Assembly (NCBI GenBank): GCA_013146195.2
Contig: CM028379.1
Location: 161,540,437 to 161,604,436 of the forward strand
Length of the DNA stretch: 64,000 nt
Direction of reading: 5' to 3'
DNA from: Codonopsis lanceolata
Taxonomy: Eukaryota > Streptophyta > Magnoliopsida > Asterales > Campanulaceae
Shown here in pieces: positions 33,401 through 45,899 of this stretch. Position 1 is the first letter of the stretch; each line of letters starts with the position of its first letter. Below the pieces are notes generated by a model, which made no database searches, was not told where the DNA came from, and saw only the letters and a list, made by a program, of their open reading frames with translations. Made by a program: the position numbers and the translations under genes.

Positions 33401-36400
33401 ATCCAAGAAAGCATATGATATAGTACCTCGAGAAACAATTTTGAGGGTACTTGGTGATATAATGACATAATGATCACTATGAGAACAAGAACATGTATGA
33501 TGAAACAATGATTTTGAATATAGAAGGTAGGACTCCAAGAAGACTCTGCTTTAACCTTATATTGTTTTTCTGACTGATGGCCATGGGTGAATTAATTAAG
33601 CGTATAAACAATGAGATGCCATGGCATTATTCATAAGGGAGTAATCAAACTATAGGGAGCAATGATACACTCTTAATAATATAAAGAGAATTTTCAGAAA
33701 AAGAGTTTGCAAGACATGAAAATTTAAATATTCAAATTTGAGATTCAACAACCAAAATATTAGTCCATGAAACTCTAGAAACAGTCTAATGATTTTTATA
33801 AAAGTACAGAGTGTCGAGCACAGAAACATATCATGCTTCTTGCAATAACCAGCTAAAGAAGTGCAGTGTTAGAACCTTTTCTACTAGGGTCAACTCCGGT
33901 GACAGGTTTTGGGCCACAACTCGCATAAGAATATCCTTTGAGCTGCAGAAGAAAGCAACAAAGAACTATAAGAAACCATTCCAAAGTAGGAGGCAACTTC
34001 AAAAAACCAATCAAAAAATTAAAATCGCACATATCACGAACTGAAATCAAAAGATTGATAAATGCAAGAATAATACGTTAATATTCCCTGGATCTTGTTT
34101 CCTATCATAATAATAACTGAATTAACTCGCAACTCTCGCATCCTTTTAGCAGCAACATGAACTGGATCAGATGGTGAAACTATGGCAACCCTGCAAGACA
34201 GAGTAAAGCTACAAAACTTAGCGAAACAAAAATGTAGTTAATCACATTCCCCAGCAGTGAAGGACGAAATATACTTGGCACTGTCTGCAATAATGGTTGA
34301 CAAGGAAGGCTTGAACATCCGATCCCTGATTGTCTCTATGAAAGCAGACGGAGCTGACAGAGAGCATGAAACCCAAAAATAAGGTGTAATGCCACAAGAA
34401 CTTACAAATTTCATATAACTTTTTTTTTTTTTTGCAGACAAGACTATCTCAGTAAAATAACAGAAGAGCATGCAGTACGGCACACCACAACAGCATATAG
34501 AGATGAAATACAAACTTAACTGCATTCTGAAAGCAGTATTTAACAAGCAATGAACTTCTCATGCTCAGTTAAGGTAAATAAGGCCAAACAAACAAATTTA
34601 GTTTTCTTCCAAACAGTTTATCCATTCCTCATTATAAGTCCATGTCTCCATTAGAACTTGTAAAGGATCAAACTTGCAAAGGGTAAAAGCATCTTGCAGT
34701 AAGCTCATACATGCTGCATCTCATTTAACTTCAGCTTTTCTGGAAAATGTTAACAACACATAACCTTCCGTCTATAATCTCCCTCTCAGGAGATCATGCA
34801 GATTTAAGTAGAGAGCGTCACTAGTTATCAAAAACTCATAGATGTGGACGGATGTTCAACATTCTAAGTGGTTCCGATCTGAAATACTAAGTAAGAGATC
34901 AAATTATATCAGCTAAGTTTGGGCGTACTATCACCAAAAGTCATAATCTTAACCACTTAAAGCACCAACTATACAAAAATATACAGCTGCTAGACACGAG
35001 TGTAAAATATTAATTCACATATAATTCATTATCTGCCTCAAATACCACATTAGCCATAATCAGCTACTATATAAGCTTTAAATCTGATAAAGGGTCTTTT
35101 ACATACTTACATACATACATACACATAAAACAATAAACATCTCCAAGTTTGCATGTGGCTCCTCTAGATGGTCAAACGACGTGGATGTTTTGTGTACTTA
35201 AGAGACAATTTAAATGCAAACCAAGTAATAAGATTAGGCAAAGGGCAAAAGTAGATGACATATAAGAATCATACACAATATGATTCTTGGAAGTCTCCAC
35301 ATCTCGGAAATCTCACACTTGAGGTTGATATTGAGTATGAACTTACCTGAGAAATTATTTCCCCATTGTCGTTCGACTCCTTCAACAGCTGCTGCGATAG
35401 CACTACCCTGCTCGGCAGCCTTCTCCATTCTAGATATAGCATCATACAGGCATTTTGTGATATCCAACAATGCAATTACTTCACCATTTTCAACAACAGG
35501 GAGGTGCCTAAATTTTCCTATTTCAGAAAGAGGAAGAAAAGGAAGATATCAGGGAGGGAAGCTACGTGAATATAATATCATCTAACAATATGTCCACAGC
35601 AAAAGAAAAGAAAGGTACGATATATTTAGCTAGAGTTTTAACTGAGTAAAGAATCGCCAATTGGCACAAACATCAAAAATTGAAAATATTCCTCTAGGAA
35701 AACAATTATATATATGATATTTTTAGAAGAACTGAAAGAGAAAATAAATACAAAAGCAAGCAATAGAACAGAACAGAACGGAGCCATTTTGAGGTGATGC
35801 TATCAACGGTAGATTTTGTACTCTAAGCTTTTGTTTGTTAACAGAAAGTAGTTTCCCTCGTATTTAAGCATGCAAACTTCTTATTCCCCCACAAACAAAT
35901 TCAACAATGTCATCGGCAATAACTCTCTAAGAAGGTAGAATGATCAATCAGTGACAATCACTAAAGAAAACGGAAGGAAAATAAGAACACATGTCCAGCA
36001 AGCAAGACTTTCATTTCAACAAACTATTGGAGATGTACTCAATGATAATAGTTAACCTTCTATGAGATTGAGAAGTGTCCCTTCAGGTTCAAACAAATAC
36101 TGTTCACCAGCACAAGTGTTATAGCATGCGTGCTTGCCCCATAATTCAAAGGAGAAAAAACCAGAACGAATAAAAAATCCTTTGCAATTCTGTTCAATGG
36201 TCTGGCCCTCCTCAGTTCTCACCTTAAGTTACTTAACTGATCTGAATCCTTATACAGTCCAAAAAAAAAAAAGGAATGAATTTACAAATAGCAAGTAGTA
36301 AAAGAAGAAAACAGAATAATAATTGAGGTCTTTGAAAGGCAAGAAAGAAAAGGTGAAAATAAAAAATCGAACAAACAAAGAGTTATTTACAATTTTAAAA

Positions 36401-39140
36401 AAAACAAAGACTGTTATTTACATAAAAATATTAAACAAAGAATCTCTTATTTACAATAAAAATTATTTAGTCATTTACATACATAAAGGATCTGTTAGAG
36501 ATATCAAAAGGGAAAACACCTGCGTCAATGGCCTACCAAATCAAGGACTAGTACAGTCAAAAATGAAGACTCAATGCGTAGAAAGTCGAAATCAAAGACT
36601 TGACAAAGTCTGAGATGTTGTCGCAGTGGTCAATGGCAAAGAAGTCACACTTGATGGTGAAGAAAGTTGAAGTCGCAGGAACCGATGAAGTTGAAGTCAG
36701 AAGGTAAAATCAAAGTGTGTGGACACTATAGAATTGTCTGATTTTATGGTTTACTTTGTATTTCTCAATTAAAATAAGCCTATAAACTACATTGATCCAA
36801 ATAAAATAAAAAAGGGGTTTGTCAATTATAAGCCTATAAGCTCTTTGTAAAATCCCCTACATGAACCCGACACACGTATACCAAGCTGTTGAGGAAAACA
36901 CCAACAGCTAATTTGACAGTAAAGCAGTTTAAAAAAAAAAAAAAAAGAAGAAGAAATACATTATGACACAACAAATGGCCGAGCAATAAGCTTTGGCTAT
37001 GTTATTAAACGAAGTGGCTAGATCACATCACGAATTACATAAGTTTCACCCCAACCCTAGATAAAAAGTTCTAAGTTCCAACACGCAAGCAATCTCTCGA
37101 TGAGACCTCGTAAAATTGTCACAGATACAAATGAGTGTGCCTTTCTCTCTATTTCTTCCGGTCCTATGCACCATCATATCAACTAGAGCCAAGGTTGATA
37201 AAAACCCAAGATCTCCTAGATATGTTTTAGGATGAATGACTCCACAACCCATCCAGGGGCCCTCGAGATGACGTGTACCATGGAATTGTGAATGATGCCA
37301 CAATTGGATGACTCTAAATAAGTCGAATTGATAGAAGAAACGAGTTTAAAGAGTCCTTTATATAGACCTACTAAACAAATCCTAAATCTTGTAGGAAAAG
37401 AAAACTAAATAAACAGAAATATTAAACCTAAACTTAAAGGAAAAGAAACATAATTGAAAGGAAACAAAAACCCTAAAAATTACCCAAACAATAAAAATAC
37501 CAAAAGTAAACCCCTCCGCTAGAGGAGGGCGCGTTTACTCTATCAGCATTTATCTCTTCCATGCCACTGTTTTTGCGCACACCTCTGAAACAAGTTTTCT
37601 GAATCGCCTCTTGGACCCCCTGCAGTTTTCATAACACGTTCCAAGCCCCCAAACTTGTCCCCAAGCTTCCAAACTTGTCAAATAGATCCCCGAACTCTTG
37701 GAAACACTTTTAAGGCTTGTCAAAATTGTATCAAGGTTGACTAATCCACAATTATTATGACAAAATAAGTCCACCATCAATGCTTTCCATAATCAGTTAG
37801 GGATTCCAATTAAGTATAACTTCACTTCCTATATTCATAAGAAAAATTATTCCATAAGGATCCTTGGCAAAGGTTGGCAAAGGAAAGAGCCCACATGAAA
37901 AATTTAATCCGTATGTCAACAGGTTTTTCCTTTCTTTTTTTTTTCCTTTTGAAAAGAATAAGAATTAAATTAAAAGGGGAAAATTTACAAAGATGGACAA
38001 GAAATCCATCATAAGAAAGAAAATACAAGGAAATAAAATAAACCAAAATCCCCTAAGTGATGTTGTGAGAAATACAAAAAGTCAGTACCAATTCCTTAAG
38101 CACCAAATTAATGGATAATGGGTAAGAGCTGGTAATAAATTCAGACACTAATAGAGTAAGCATCACAATTCACAAAGATAGTAGAACTTTTTAATCTGGT
38201 GGTCTTTTGTATTACATTTAATAACCCTATCCCTGGTATATTTAGAGTTATCTTTTATCTTATAACAATATAACAAAAGCATTCCCCCATCAGTAACTAT
38301 GGCTGAATAAAAGAACAACATTGAAGGCTTATGCCACCGGCTTTGCGTGACAAAAGGGTCCTTCTGTCGTTCTTATTCTTCCCCAAACCTTCTTTGTCTC
38401 TCATATAAGTACAAGATATTGGCACAATGACTTGTCAATTCAGGCCATACTGGCATATTGACTTGATACATAAGTCTTATATATGAAAATGAGTTGTCAT
38501 ACTTATACAACTCTGTTAATCAAGGTATGCATGAAGAGGAAGAGGGGGAGGGGAGGAGAATTTTTTTTAGTAACCTCACCCTGGACCATCTTCTGGAGAG
38601 CCTCCATTGCCAATGAATCCGAAGTGACAAAAATTGGATTCCTAGTCATGACCTTCGAAACTATTGTCTGCTCAGGCCTCAAGTCTTCCGCAATAACTCT
38701 CGTCGCTATATCCTATAAATACCAAAAAATTACAGCTGAGCGACTCATTATTCAATCTATACATAATATCCACACAACAAAAAAAATTAAATAAATAAAG
38801 TTATGTTAGTGTTAAGAGTTGGTTAGGGTTCAACCTTGTCGGTGACTATGCCGGAGAGTAAGGCGTTAGCATCAGTCAAGAGAACGGCGTCAACACGGCG
38901 TGCAGCCATTCGTCGACACGCATCGGAAACAGTGGTGCCTTCAGGGATTGTGAGAGCCTTGGACAATCTAAGCTTCTTCACGGTTCTCTCCCCGTTAACA
39001 GGCGATGACGGCTTCGAGAGGTTACCGTTTCCATTTTCGGAGAGACTGGAAGATTTCTTCGCATTAGATGGATTGCGTTTCTGTGTAACCGTACTGTTCC
39101 TTCTCGGGGCTGGAGGAGCTACTTGTCCAGGTCCACTCAT
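24469..39140 (-). CDS. CBSCBSPB: CBSCBSPB protein (four CBS motifs, PB1 domain, C-terminal membrane anchor)
   Basis: Complete gene of thirteen coding exons on the minus strand: 39140-38835, 38712-38580, 35517-35347, 34353-34275, 34190-34077, 33942-33876, 31687-31582, 31506-31448, 30546-30440, 30360-30224, 28536-28454, 28351-28262, 24669-24469. All introns are GT-AG and phases agree, giving 1653 nt (550 residues). The N-terminus is Ser/Arg-rich and disordered. CBS pair one covers about residues 57-190 (VKKLRLSKAL, GIVTDK, KFRHLPVVENGEV), CBS pair two about 225-345 (IRDRMFKPSLSTII, SKDILMRVVAQNL, GKFLHLPVVD). PB1 is about 407-490 (FKFEDLKGRVHRF, DSDLVGAV). The last 29 residues hold one membrane span. 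CBS pairs bind adenosine nucleotides and PB1 mediates protein pairing; the exact role in plants is unclear. The ATG at 39140 fits the family start. Confidence 0.94.
25115..25369. mobile_element. Stowaway-type MITE in intron 12
   Basis: The ends are CAACCTCCGTCCCAAAATTA and, reversed, ATCCCTCCGTCCCAAAATTA, next to TA dinucleotides (25113-25114, 25370-25371). The interior matches the MITEs at 21421 and 22010. A more degenerate relative appears at about 24860-25055. Confidence 0.85.
26538..27412 (+). mobile_element. 5'-truncated L1-type LINE (ORF2 C-terminus)
   Basis: From 26538 the frame reads FPRLYNL and runs to 27057. It carries the zf-RVT domain found at the C-terminus of plant LINE ORF2: VIWKSKAPSRVAFFTWEA, ILTGDNLRARK, then the zinc-binding CYMCKEDETTNHFLLHC and RELW. 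After a stop the usual tail continues (LAPLAIWWCIWKERNQRA, near 27120). The element ends near 27400 at a short A-rich tail (TATCAAAAATAATAATAA). The RT and endonuclease domains are absent, so it is a dead-on-arrival copy, antisense to the host gene. Confidence 0.88.
27470..28070 (+). repeat. Tandem duplicate of a TRIM-like unit of about 300 bp
   Basis: Positions about 27470-27770 and 27771-28070 match along their length (GGCTGGCTATATAATAACCGAGCTTTA, GATGATGCACCTC, CTTAACTTGTTAGACGAGTTGGCTAATTCC, CAATTATTA). Each unit ends in a segment related to the short LTRs of the TRIM at 57628-57955. They may be a tandem, chained TRIM. Boundaries are approximate. Confidence 0.65.
28537..30223 (-). other. 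Intron 10 of CBSCBSPB (1.7 kb)
   Basis: I recognise no coding sequence. Open frames at 29508-29771 and 29771-30031 on the other strand carry no motif. The stretch 29390-29780 is somewhat GC-richer and may be an old insertion. Confidence 0.6.
30547..31447 (-). other. Intron 8 of CBSCBSPB (0.9 kb)
   Basis: It holds AT-rich sequence with a (TA)n run at about 31361-31375. No gene or element is recognised. Confidence 0.6.
32270..32650 (+). mobile_element. RTE-type LINE fragment in intron 6 (reverse transcriptase)
   Basis: In broken plus-strand frames it reads GLHQGLALCPYLCALVMDRLI, then YMFADGIVLIV, the RT active site (normally FADDIVLI; here the second Asp is Gly), LEKWGEALEVKGFKI and, near 32590, VGDNVSHRTESRGVN. 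These are successive motifs of plant RTE-clade LINEs. Both ends are missing. The fragment is dead. Confidence 0.8.
33335..33570 (+). mobile_element. Second RTE-type LINE fragment in intron 6
   Basis: Plus-strand frames show a Lys/Arg-rich stretch, then KAYDIVPRETILRVLGDI (family form EKAYDRVPRE). In an intact RTE this motif lies upstream of the motifs found at 32270-32650, yet here it is downstream on the same strand. It is therefore a separate insertion or a rearranged piece. Confidence 0.65.
35518..38579 (-). other. Intron 2 of CBSCBSPB (3.1 kb)
   Basis: It separates the first CBS exons. No coding motif is recognised. The stretch 37020-37800 is GC-richer than the rest (for example near 37505-37700) and is probably an old insertion. 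Poly-purine runs occur near 36260 and 36935. The open frames here are not convincing. Confidence 0.55.
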
Positions 39141-40200
39141 TTCTGATATGAAGATTGTAAACCCTAGTTCCGCCGGAGAAAGAAAGAGAGGTGCGTTAGG
39201 GCTCCCGGTGGCTGACCCTAACCCTCTCTTCTCTTCTTCTTTACGGTTGGCGGAGCTGGTAGCAATAATAATTTCAAACTTGATGATTTCTTTTTGATAA
39301 ATTTTGTATGTAAATGTAAGTATGTAACTACCACTCCGCGGGATACGCATGACGCGGTTGGGCCAGTTTGGCTGTGATCCTGTAAAAATGATTTTCAAAA
39401 ATTAACCGATTATTTTAAAATTACTTTTTAATTTTAATACGTTTGATTAATGCTTTTTAATTTTTAATAATTAATAATATATATAATATTATTCAAGTTT
39501 ATTATATTATATATATATATATATATATGTTAAAAATATGAGACCTAAATATTATTTCCTATAATAATTATTAAATATCAATTGCTATGAAAGGACATTA
39601 TTGGCAATAGAAAAATAAATAAACTCAATAGAATCACTTTAGTTTTGACAAAATTCATGTTTAACGCAATTTATCACATTATACCAACTAAAACGCATAA
39701 TCACTTTTAAATGTAAAAGTGATTTGAAGGTCATGTACAATCGAATATCTAGTTTGAGATTAATATTAATTATTAAATATTATTTATTTATTATAATTCC
39801 AATATTATTTATTATAATTTCATATTTATTATAATGTAATTTGTATTATAAAATAATTATGTAATTAATTAGGGCTATTCAGATATTGTGATTAAATTAT
39901 CTTAAAAATTTAAACCGTTGAGATTCACCATCATATTCACATATATAAGTAGATATCCATTTTTAACTTCATATTTTTTTTCTTTTTCTATTACAAGTCA
40001 CCCCTTACAATTAATGTTATTACTCATTTTTCTTCTCCCTATGTTTTATCTTCGTATTAGAAAGTCATACACTGCGATTAATCTTCTGAATAGTTATCCC
40101 TTATAAAACATCAATCTATCAATTATCACTTAAAGTAATGTATTCCTCAACTGCAACATTTTTTTAAATCGCACATTCTTTTAGACATTGTCATTTCAAT
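39141..40200. other. 5' UTR and upstream region of CBSCBSPB
   Basis: From 39141 to about 39300 the sequence is less AT-rich and probably holds the 5' UTR and core promoter of the minus-strand gene. I could not place a TATA box with confidence. Further left-to-right it is very AT-rich, with a (TA)n microsatellite at about 39505-39528. Confidence 0.5.
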
Positions 40201-40254
40201 TGACGAAACCAGATATATTGGCACTGTGTCATAGGCACGAGCATGAAGATCTAG
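40201..40254 (+). mobile_element. Degenerate Helitron 3' end (plus strand)
   Basis: The sequence has an imperfect hairpin around GTGTCATAGGCAC and then GAGCATGAAGATCTAG, followed by T. This is the Helitron 3' pattern (hairpin, about 10 bases, CTAG, T). The body and 5' end upstream are not clear; it could start anywhere in 39400-40000. Confidence 0.5.
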
Positions 40255-40657
40255 TATTATTATATTCGAATAATACAAAAATTAGTAAAATTTTAACTAT
40301 AATCAATTAATTAATGTATATATTAATTAATTGATATATATTACTATATTACTATATTAATTAATATATATTACTATATTATCGAGTTAAATTAATATTG
40401 TTAATTACTTAACTATAATTCGAATATTGTTTATTTATCATATAAAATATATACAATAACTTGAAATATAACGATTGAAATTGAAATATATATAGTTGAT
40501 AAGGAGCATTATGGTTGTATTACATCACCTTCTTTTGTTAAATCTCAATTGTGAGGGCATGACTCTTGATTTCATGAAGACTTTTTTGTATTCTAGGCAT
40601 TAACTAATAATAATACTTAGTAATAATTAATACAATAAGGGGAATTACGATATTATA

Positions 40658-40687
40658 CTAGTCTTTGTGTCCGTGCCTATGGCACGG
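40658..40687 (-). other. Helitron 3' terminal hairpin and CTAG
   Basis: Positions 40671-40687 form a perfect 7 bp stem (CCGTGCC/GGCACGG) with loop ATA. Ten bases separate it from the terminal CTAG at 40658-40661. This is the replication terminator of the element. Three imperfect copies of GTATGGGANGATGTCA lie just inside (about 40691-40745). Confidence 0.9.
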
Positions 40688-41609
40688 CGCCGGTATGGGA
40701 GGATGTCAGTATGGGATGATGTCAGTATGTGACGGTGTTAGTATTCAAATAAATCAATATAATAAATAATTTAAAATTAACATATCTTGGTAACCAATTA
40801 AAATAATATGATTATCCACAGTGGAATAAAATCTAAAGTTACTCTGGTATTTTTTTTTTAGGGAAACAGGGGCAGTACCCTGCTATATTTTATTAATATA
40901 AATAATATTACAAACTTGAGAGGGACAACCAGTCTTACCCTTATAGGAGGGAGGACGGAGGAACCTGACCTCGAAAAGGAAATACTAACAACAAATAAAA
41001 ACTAAGAACTTTGAATTGAAGATAAACCTTATGCATTCATAATTATATCACTACTTAATCTTCTTCTGGAGGCTCTTGTTTTACAACAATTTCTGGTTTT
41101 GAAACGCGAGATGCAACAACTCTGTTCAGTATTTTCATCTACACGTGAGACAAAGAAGATTCAGACAGATTAATATAACTATATGTTATGCATAAAAGTC
41201 ATCAATTAAATTATAAAAAAAACATACCGCCTCATCTACAAATTTTGGATCCTCTCACATATCATCGTACATTGTTAGAGTTGGAGGTGGAGTTGCAAGG
41301 ACCTATTTTGGAGCAATGTGTAAGATAAAAACTATGTAAATTTAAAATATGAATCATATAAAAACTATGTAATTGTAAAATATTAATGATATGTAATTTT
41401 TAAAAGTTATGTAAGAATGACGTGTTTGCTTACAAATTCTTCAACCGAATCAGAATCATAAAAATCAAGTGGAGGGAGAGGTGGAGATGCTGGTGGATTG
41501 TCAAAAGCATTTGCTGGTACCTATTTGAAACCCTGTGTTAGAAAAATTACTATATAATCGCAAAAAGTGAGTTGGAAATTATAGGGATTTATACCTGTTG
41601 TAGAAAGCA

Positions 41610-43402
41610 TTATAAAAGAACTTCAGGATAAACTATATTTGTTGTCGAAGTTTCTTCTTGTGATTGTAAGAGAATTGTTATCCTACTGAATGTAGTACAT
41701 CGAGATAGTGCAACGTATAATTGACCATGAGTAAACACTGGCGTCCGAAGATCAATCCCGACAAATTTAACAGATTGGCCTTGTGATTTATTTATAGTCA
41801 TTGCAAAGGCCAACCTAATTGGAAATTGACGTCTTGTAATGGGAACAGTAAGTTCAGAAGCAGAAGGTGTAAGAGAAATTCTTGGTATAAATACCAAATT
41901 GCCAGCTTTATCTCCAGTTAAGATTTCAGCTTCAATAATACGTTGCGCACATCGAACTATCCTGAGTCTTGTTCCATTGCAAAGACCGTCCTTTGGAGCA
42001 ATATTTATGAGCAAAATAACGGGACAATCAATTTTTAATTGCAAATCTGAAGGAGGGAGACCAGGAGGATTCAAAGAGTTTAAATATTCGATTGGGTATC
42101 GATTTGCCATGATCGGATCACTTGTATCATCATCCACATTTTTATCGGGCGATAGATAACTGATGACATTTCCAGGGAATCTCTTCGATGCTTCAACATT
42201 TATGTTATTAACGTCATCATTACGTGCAGATAGAATAGTACGTTCAGTTAAGAATTTTGCTGAAGAAGTCCCAGTTCTATGCAGTTGTGGATACACTTCT
42301 CTTATTAATTCAATGAGATCTTTAGACTTTCGAATTGTAGAAGGTAGTTCAATGATTTCATTTGGATTGGTTCCTACCTATTGATTGAAATTAAATTCAT
42401 GTTAATAATAAAATTATAATTAATTTAAAGATTAACCGGAGATGTGTAAAATTGATATTACCTCGTTCAAATATGTAGCAAATTCAACATTTGCTGAATC
42501 ATTTTGATCTAATCGCATGTTTTCCAATAGAGTCAAAATGTGAATCTGATTCCAAAGTGTTGATTTTTAAAGAATTGATCCCACAATTTGTTCACGATAT
42601 CCTTTCGGTACAACAAGCAAAGTTTGGCGAAAATCCCCACCAAATACAACAGTAATTCCACCGAATGGGTTGTTGTTATCACGAACATCTTGAAGGCTAC
42701 GATCAACGGCCTCAACGCAATGACGATGTTGCATAGGGACCTCATCTCATATAATCAATTTCGTCTCCCTAAACAACTCCGCATGAATTGACTGTTTAGT
42801 GAAAGAACATATAGTGTCTTCCAACACATTCAATGGTAGACAAAATGTAGAATGTGCAGTTCTACCGCCTACCAACAATAATGATGCAATTCCAGATGAT
42901 TCGACACAAATCACGATATGACCAAGGGATCGGCATCTCCCTGCAATGGTGTTGTATAAAAATATTTTTCCTGTACCAGCACCCCCATTAAAGAAAAAGG
43001 TATTCCCTTGATTTTCAACCACCAAAGAGATTACAACTTCGAAACAGAGTCGTTGACCGTCATTCAAATAGTTAATATTTTCTTCCGCACTGTTGTGCGA
43101 TCATCGCAGTCGAGCCTATGTTCCCACAATAGTCTCGTTGTTGCCTACGATTTGTGTCCAATTTTCATTTGGGAGGGCATCGGTGGAAAATCTTGTAAAC
43201 CTTTACCAGATTCTTGTAATATTTCATTCAAGAGATGCAAACCATAATCTGTTACTTGACTATCACTTGGATTTGTAATTCTGAAATTTATACGCAATTG
43301 GTGTGGAAGATCATCACATATATTCAATGCAAACTTATTCCACAACTCATCAGGCCGTATCGGAGAACATTGTGTTAGTATAAGCGCAAATAATCTTCTC
43401 AA
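41610..43402 (-). pseudogene. Helitron PIF1-like helicase domain (copy left of the gap)
   Basis: On the minus strand, 43402-43145 encodes the region before the helicase (LRRLFALILTQC, GKGLQDFPPMPS). Then 43067-42747 has Walker A GGAGTGK followed by IFLYNT (usually TFLYNT). Next comes 42745-42533, a short 84 bp GT-AG intron (42461-42378), and an exon from 42377 to 41610 with LPPSDLQLKI, DGLCNGTRLRI, and motifs V and VI (FAMTINKSQGQSVKFVGIDL, GQLYVALSRC). The helicase would unwind DNA for rolling-circle transposition. Several frame breaks occur. The C-terminal 228 codons are intact. Confidence 0.9.
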
Positions 43403-43704
43403 TTGATATCCGCCATAACGATGCTCTTCTAAACATTGCGCCCATTCTTCATCATCTTCTAAAAGACCCCGTGCAACACATGCATCTTTGAATGTATCAT
43501 ATCGAACACCATTATACGCGGCGTAAATTTTCCCACGATGTTGGGCCTTTCACGAATTAGTAATAGTCGAAGGTAAAATCTCTCTCACTCGAGGGGCTAG
43601 CAAAATATATTATACCAATAGCATCGCTTGATAGTTAGGATGCATGCTTTCCAAAAAATTTTATTCCAAGTGTAATTTCGTGGCATTTGTTGATATGTTA
43701 AACC

Positions 43705-45776
43705 TCAGACCATTCTATCGGAAGCACAACAATTAAAAAAAACCATTAATTTTGTTACTTTCTCCGCAGCTTGTTGACGTATCTGATCTCCTAACTGTCT
43801 TGAATCAAAAGTAACATTATGTTCTCCAGGGAGATAGAGATCCAATCGAACAACATTAGGAAATTCTTCATGTAAAGTGTTGCCAAATAATCGCCATGCA
43901 GCTTCTGGCGATCCAATATACCTCGCATCAAGATATTGTTTGATCTCATCTCCTCTCCCCAAAATCATTGTTGATCTATCATGTCCTTTATAGATGTATT
44001 TATTAATGTATTTCACACATCTCATCCCAACACATACTTCCACATTAATATGACAGTTAAACATCTATGTTAGATAAGGATTATACTGTACAACATCTCT
44101 ATGATCCGCTTGTTTCCCCGCTCACCATCAATACCACGTCATTCTTTGCCGACGATAGATCGGATAACCGCCAAAATCAATAGAAGTAGTTTCAAACCCA
44201 TAGCTTGGGGTATCGCTTTCTTGCAAAAATTATTCTACATACATTGCGCACTGGGTTTCTCATCCCGCATGGTCCATGTATCATGCATCTTTTATCGTGT
44301 CAAAAGTGCGTGGGTTACTAATCGGATCGTAACTCACAGAGACCACCCTATCAACTTGTTCTCGTGTTTTGATCTTATCGTTCTCATGAGAAAAATAGAG
44401 CATGCATATGAGGCAATCCTCTTTTCAAACTCGATTGTAAAAACATATGTTTCTATTATTCGTCCCAAACACCTATTTTCTTTAACTGTTTTTATCAATT
44501 GTTTCCTCTTTAATTCAAAAACTCGTGCAACCAAATCTGGTCGATCACCGGCAGTTTGATTAGGTAGTAGAGCATCATTAATTTCTGGCCACGTTGGGTT
44601 AGCAGTCATGGTTAAGAAAATATCGTGGTGTTTGTATGCGCGAGTAATTGCCATAGAATCCTCGAAAAATTTCATACATCTATCTCTGGCCCACCGGAAA
44701 GAAGATGGGAGAATATATCTTGTACCGGCTTGATCGGTCTTGATCCCTCTTCATCATGGATTTCTTGGAGGTCTTTATAGCGATCAACACGAAAAAATTG
44801 AAGGTTGTTTTCTAATGTAGTGAAGACGGTTTTGTTCCGCTGGCAGCTGCAATCCACACGACCAAAAATTCAAAAACAGCTTTTGGGCTCTCAAAATGGT
44901 TGAATATTCTCAAGTTCGTTGGAATAGACGATAACTATAATAATCCATCATCAGGGAGCCTGCTTGTTGCCAGATTGTACTTGGAGCATCTATACGCACA
45001 TCCCAAAGTGTCATTGACTTGCTCCCACCCTAGCTCCCCCAAATGGAAACAACAACACGTAGTGTAATGGTGCATATGCCGGGTGACATTCACCGATCCG
45101 CATTAAGCCTTGGTCTCCTCTCGTAATACACAACAATATCTCGATCCCCTTCTTTCAAGCATTCATCACCCGACAATATTATCGCAATCTCATCTAGTTG
45201 GTGCATTATACCGCCAAGGATCTGCTTGATTGTAACGCAAAACCGCCGGTAAATCTTGATTAGATTGATCTTCATTTTGTTGTAATATTTCGTGAGCTTG
45301 ATTAAATTTAGTTACAAATGGATTGTTTTGAACAAACATTCTTGGATCATGGCCAAGAGTTCTCGATTCAAAGTCGATTCTCGACGCTCACGCTATTTAG
45401 CAAATAACGGATCGTATATATAAAGTCGAGCATATAGGATTTGTATTGTGTCAGGTAATAATGCAATTGGTGTCGCAATTCACCGTGGATAGTGGCTATG
45501 CGACTCCTCCCAATCGTGACACCGCGATCTATTGTACATCCAAGGCTTCAGAAAGGCATTTGCCGCATTATATTGTCGAATGTGTCGAAAAATGATTTCG
45601 ACAGTCGTCACTACCTTCATATAATGTCCTAAGCAAGCTGGGTGGATCACGGCCGAGGTAGCCCTCGATTTTCCCTCAGAGCAACACGCTCCAAATTTGG
45701 GATTGCACTCAAAGCGAGCCAACCAATCTTTCTTCAATCCAAGGCAATGCTTTGCAAAGGAAGAAATGACGCCCAT
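43705..45776 (-). pseudogene. Helitron Rep (HUH endonuclease) region (copy left of the gap)
   Basis: Reading the minus strand, 45776-45660 has the N-terminal NPKFGACCSEGK stretch. Then 44675-44334 has HDIFLTMTANPTWPEI and DRPDLVARVFELKRKQL, standard Helitron-like N motifs, and 44064-43705 has CVKYINKYIYKGHDRS and GSPEAAWRLFG. The HUH motif is present as Pro-His-Met-His-Ala with the His-Met-His codons at 44402-44410. It is one frame away from the open stretch around it, which shows a single-base slip just upstream. Rep would nick and join the ends. The gene is broken in many places, at least partly by poor consensus. Confidence 0.85.
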
Positions 45777-45899
45777 TTTGCCAAGGAATGTCGACTTTGA
45801 TTCAAAAACTTGTTGATTTTCAATGGCGGTACACGAATCACATCATCTTCAAAGTTACTTATTGGTCATGTTCTTCTTCGCAGAGAGGTTCTTCAGTAC

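Noticed and set aside
38823..39398. Longer N-terminus of CBSCBSPB from the in-frame ATG at 39398
   Set aside because: The extra 86 residues do not look like the family N-terminus, and the composition there fits a 5' UTR. The ATG at 39140 matches the family start.
41610..43402. Host PIF1 DNA helicase gene
   Set aside because: It lies inside defined Helitron ends, follows a Rep region and has the Helitron-type pre-helicase motifs, so it is transposon-encoded.
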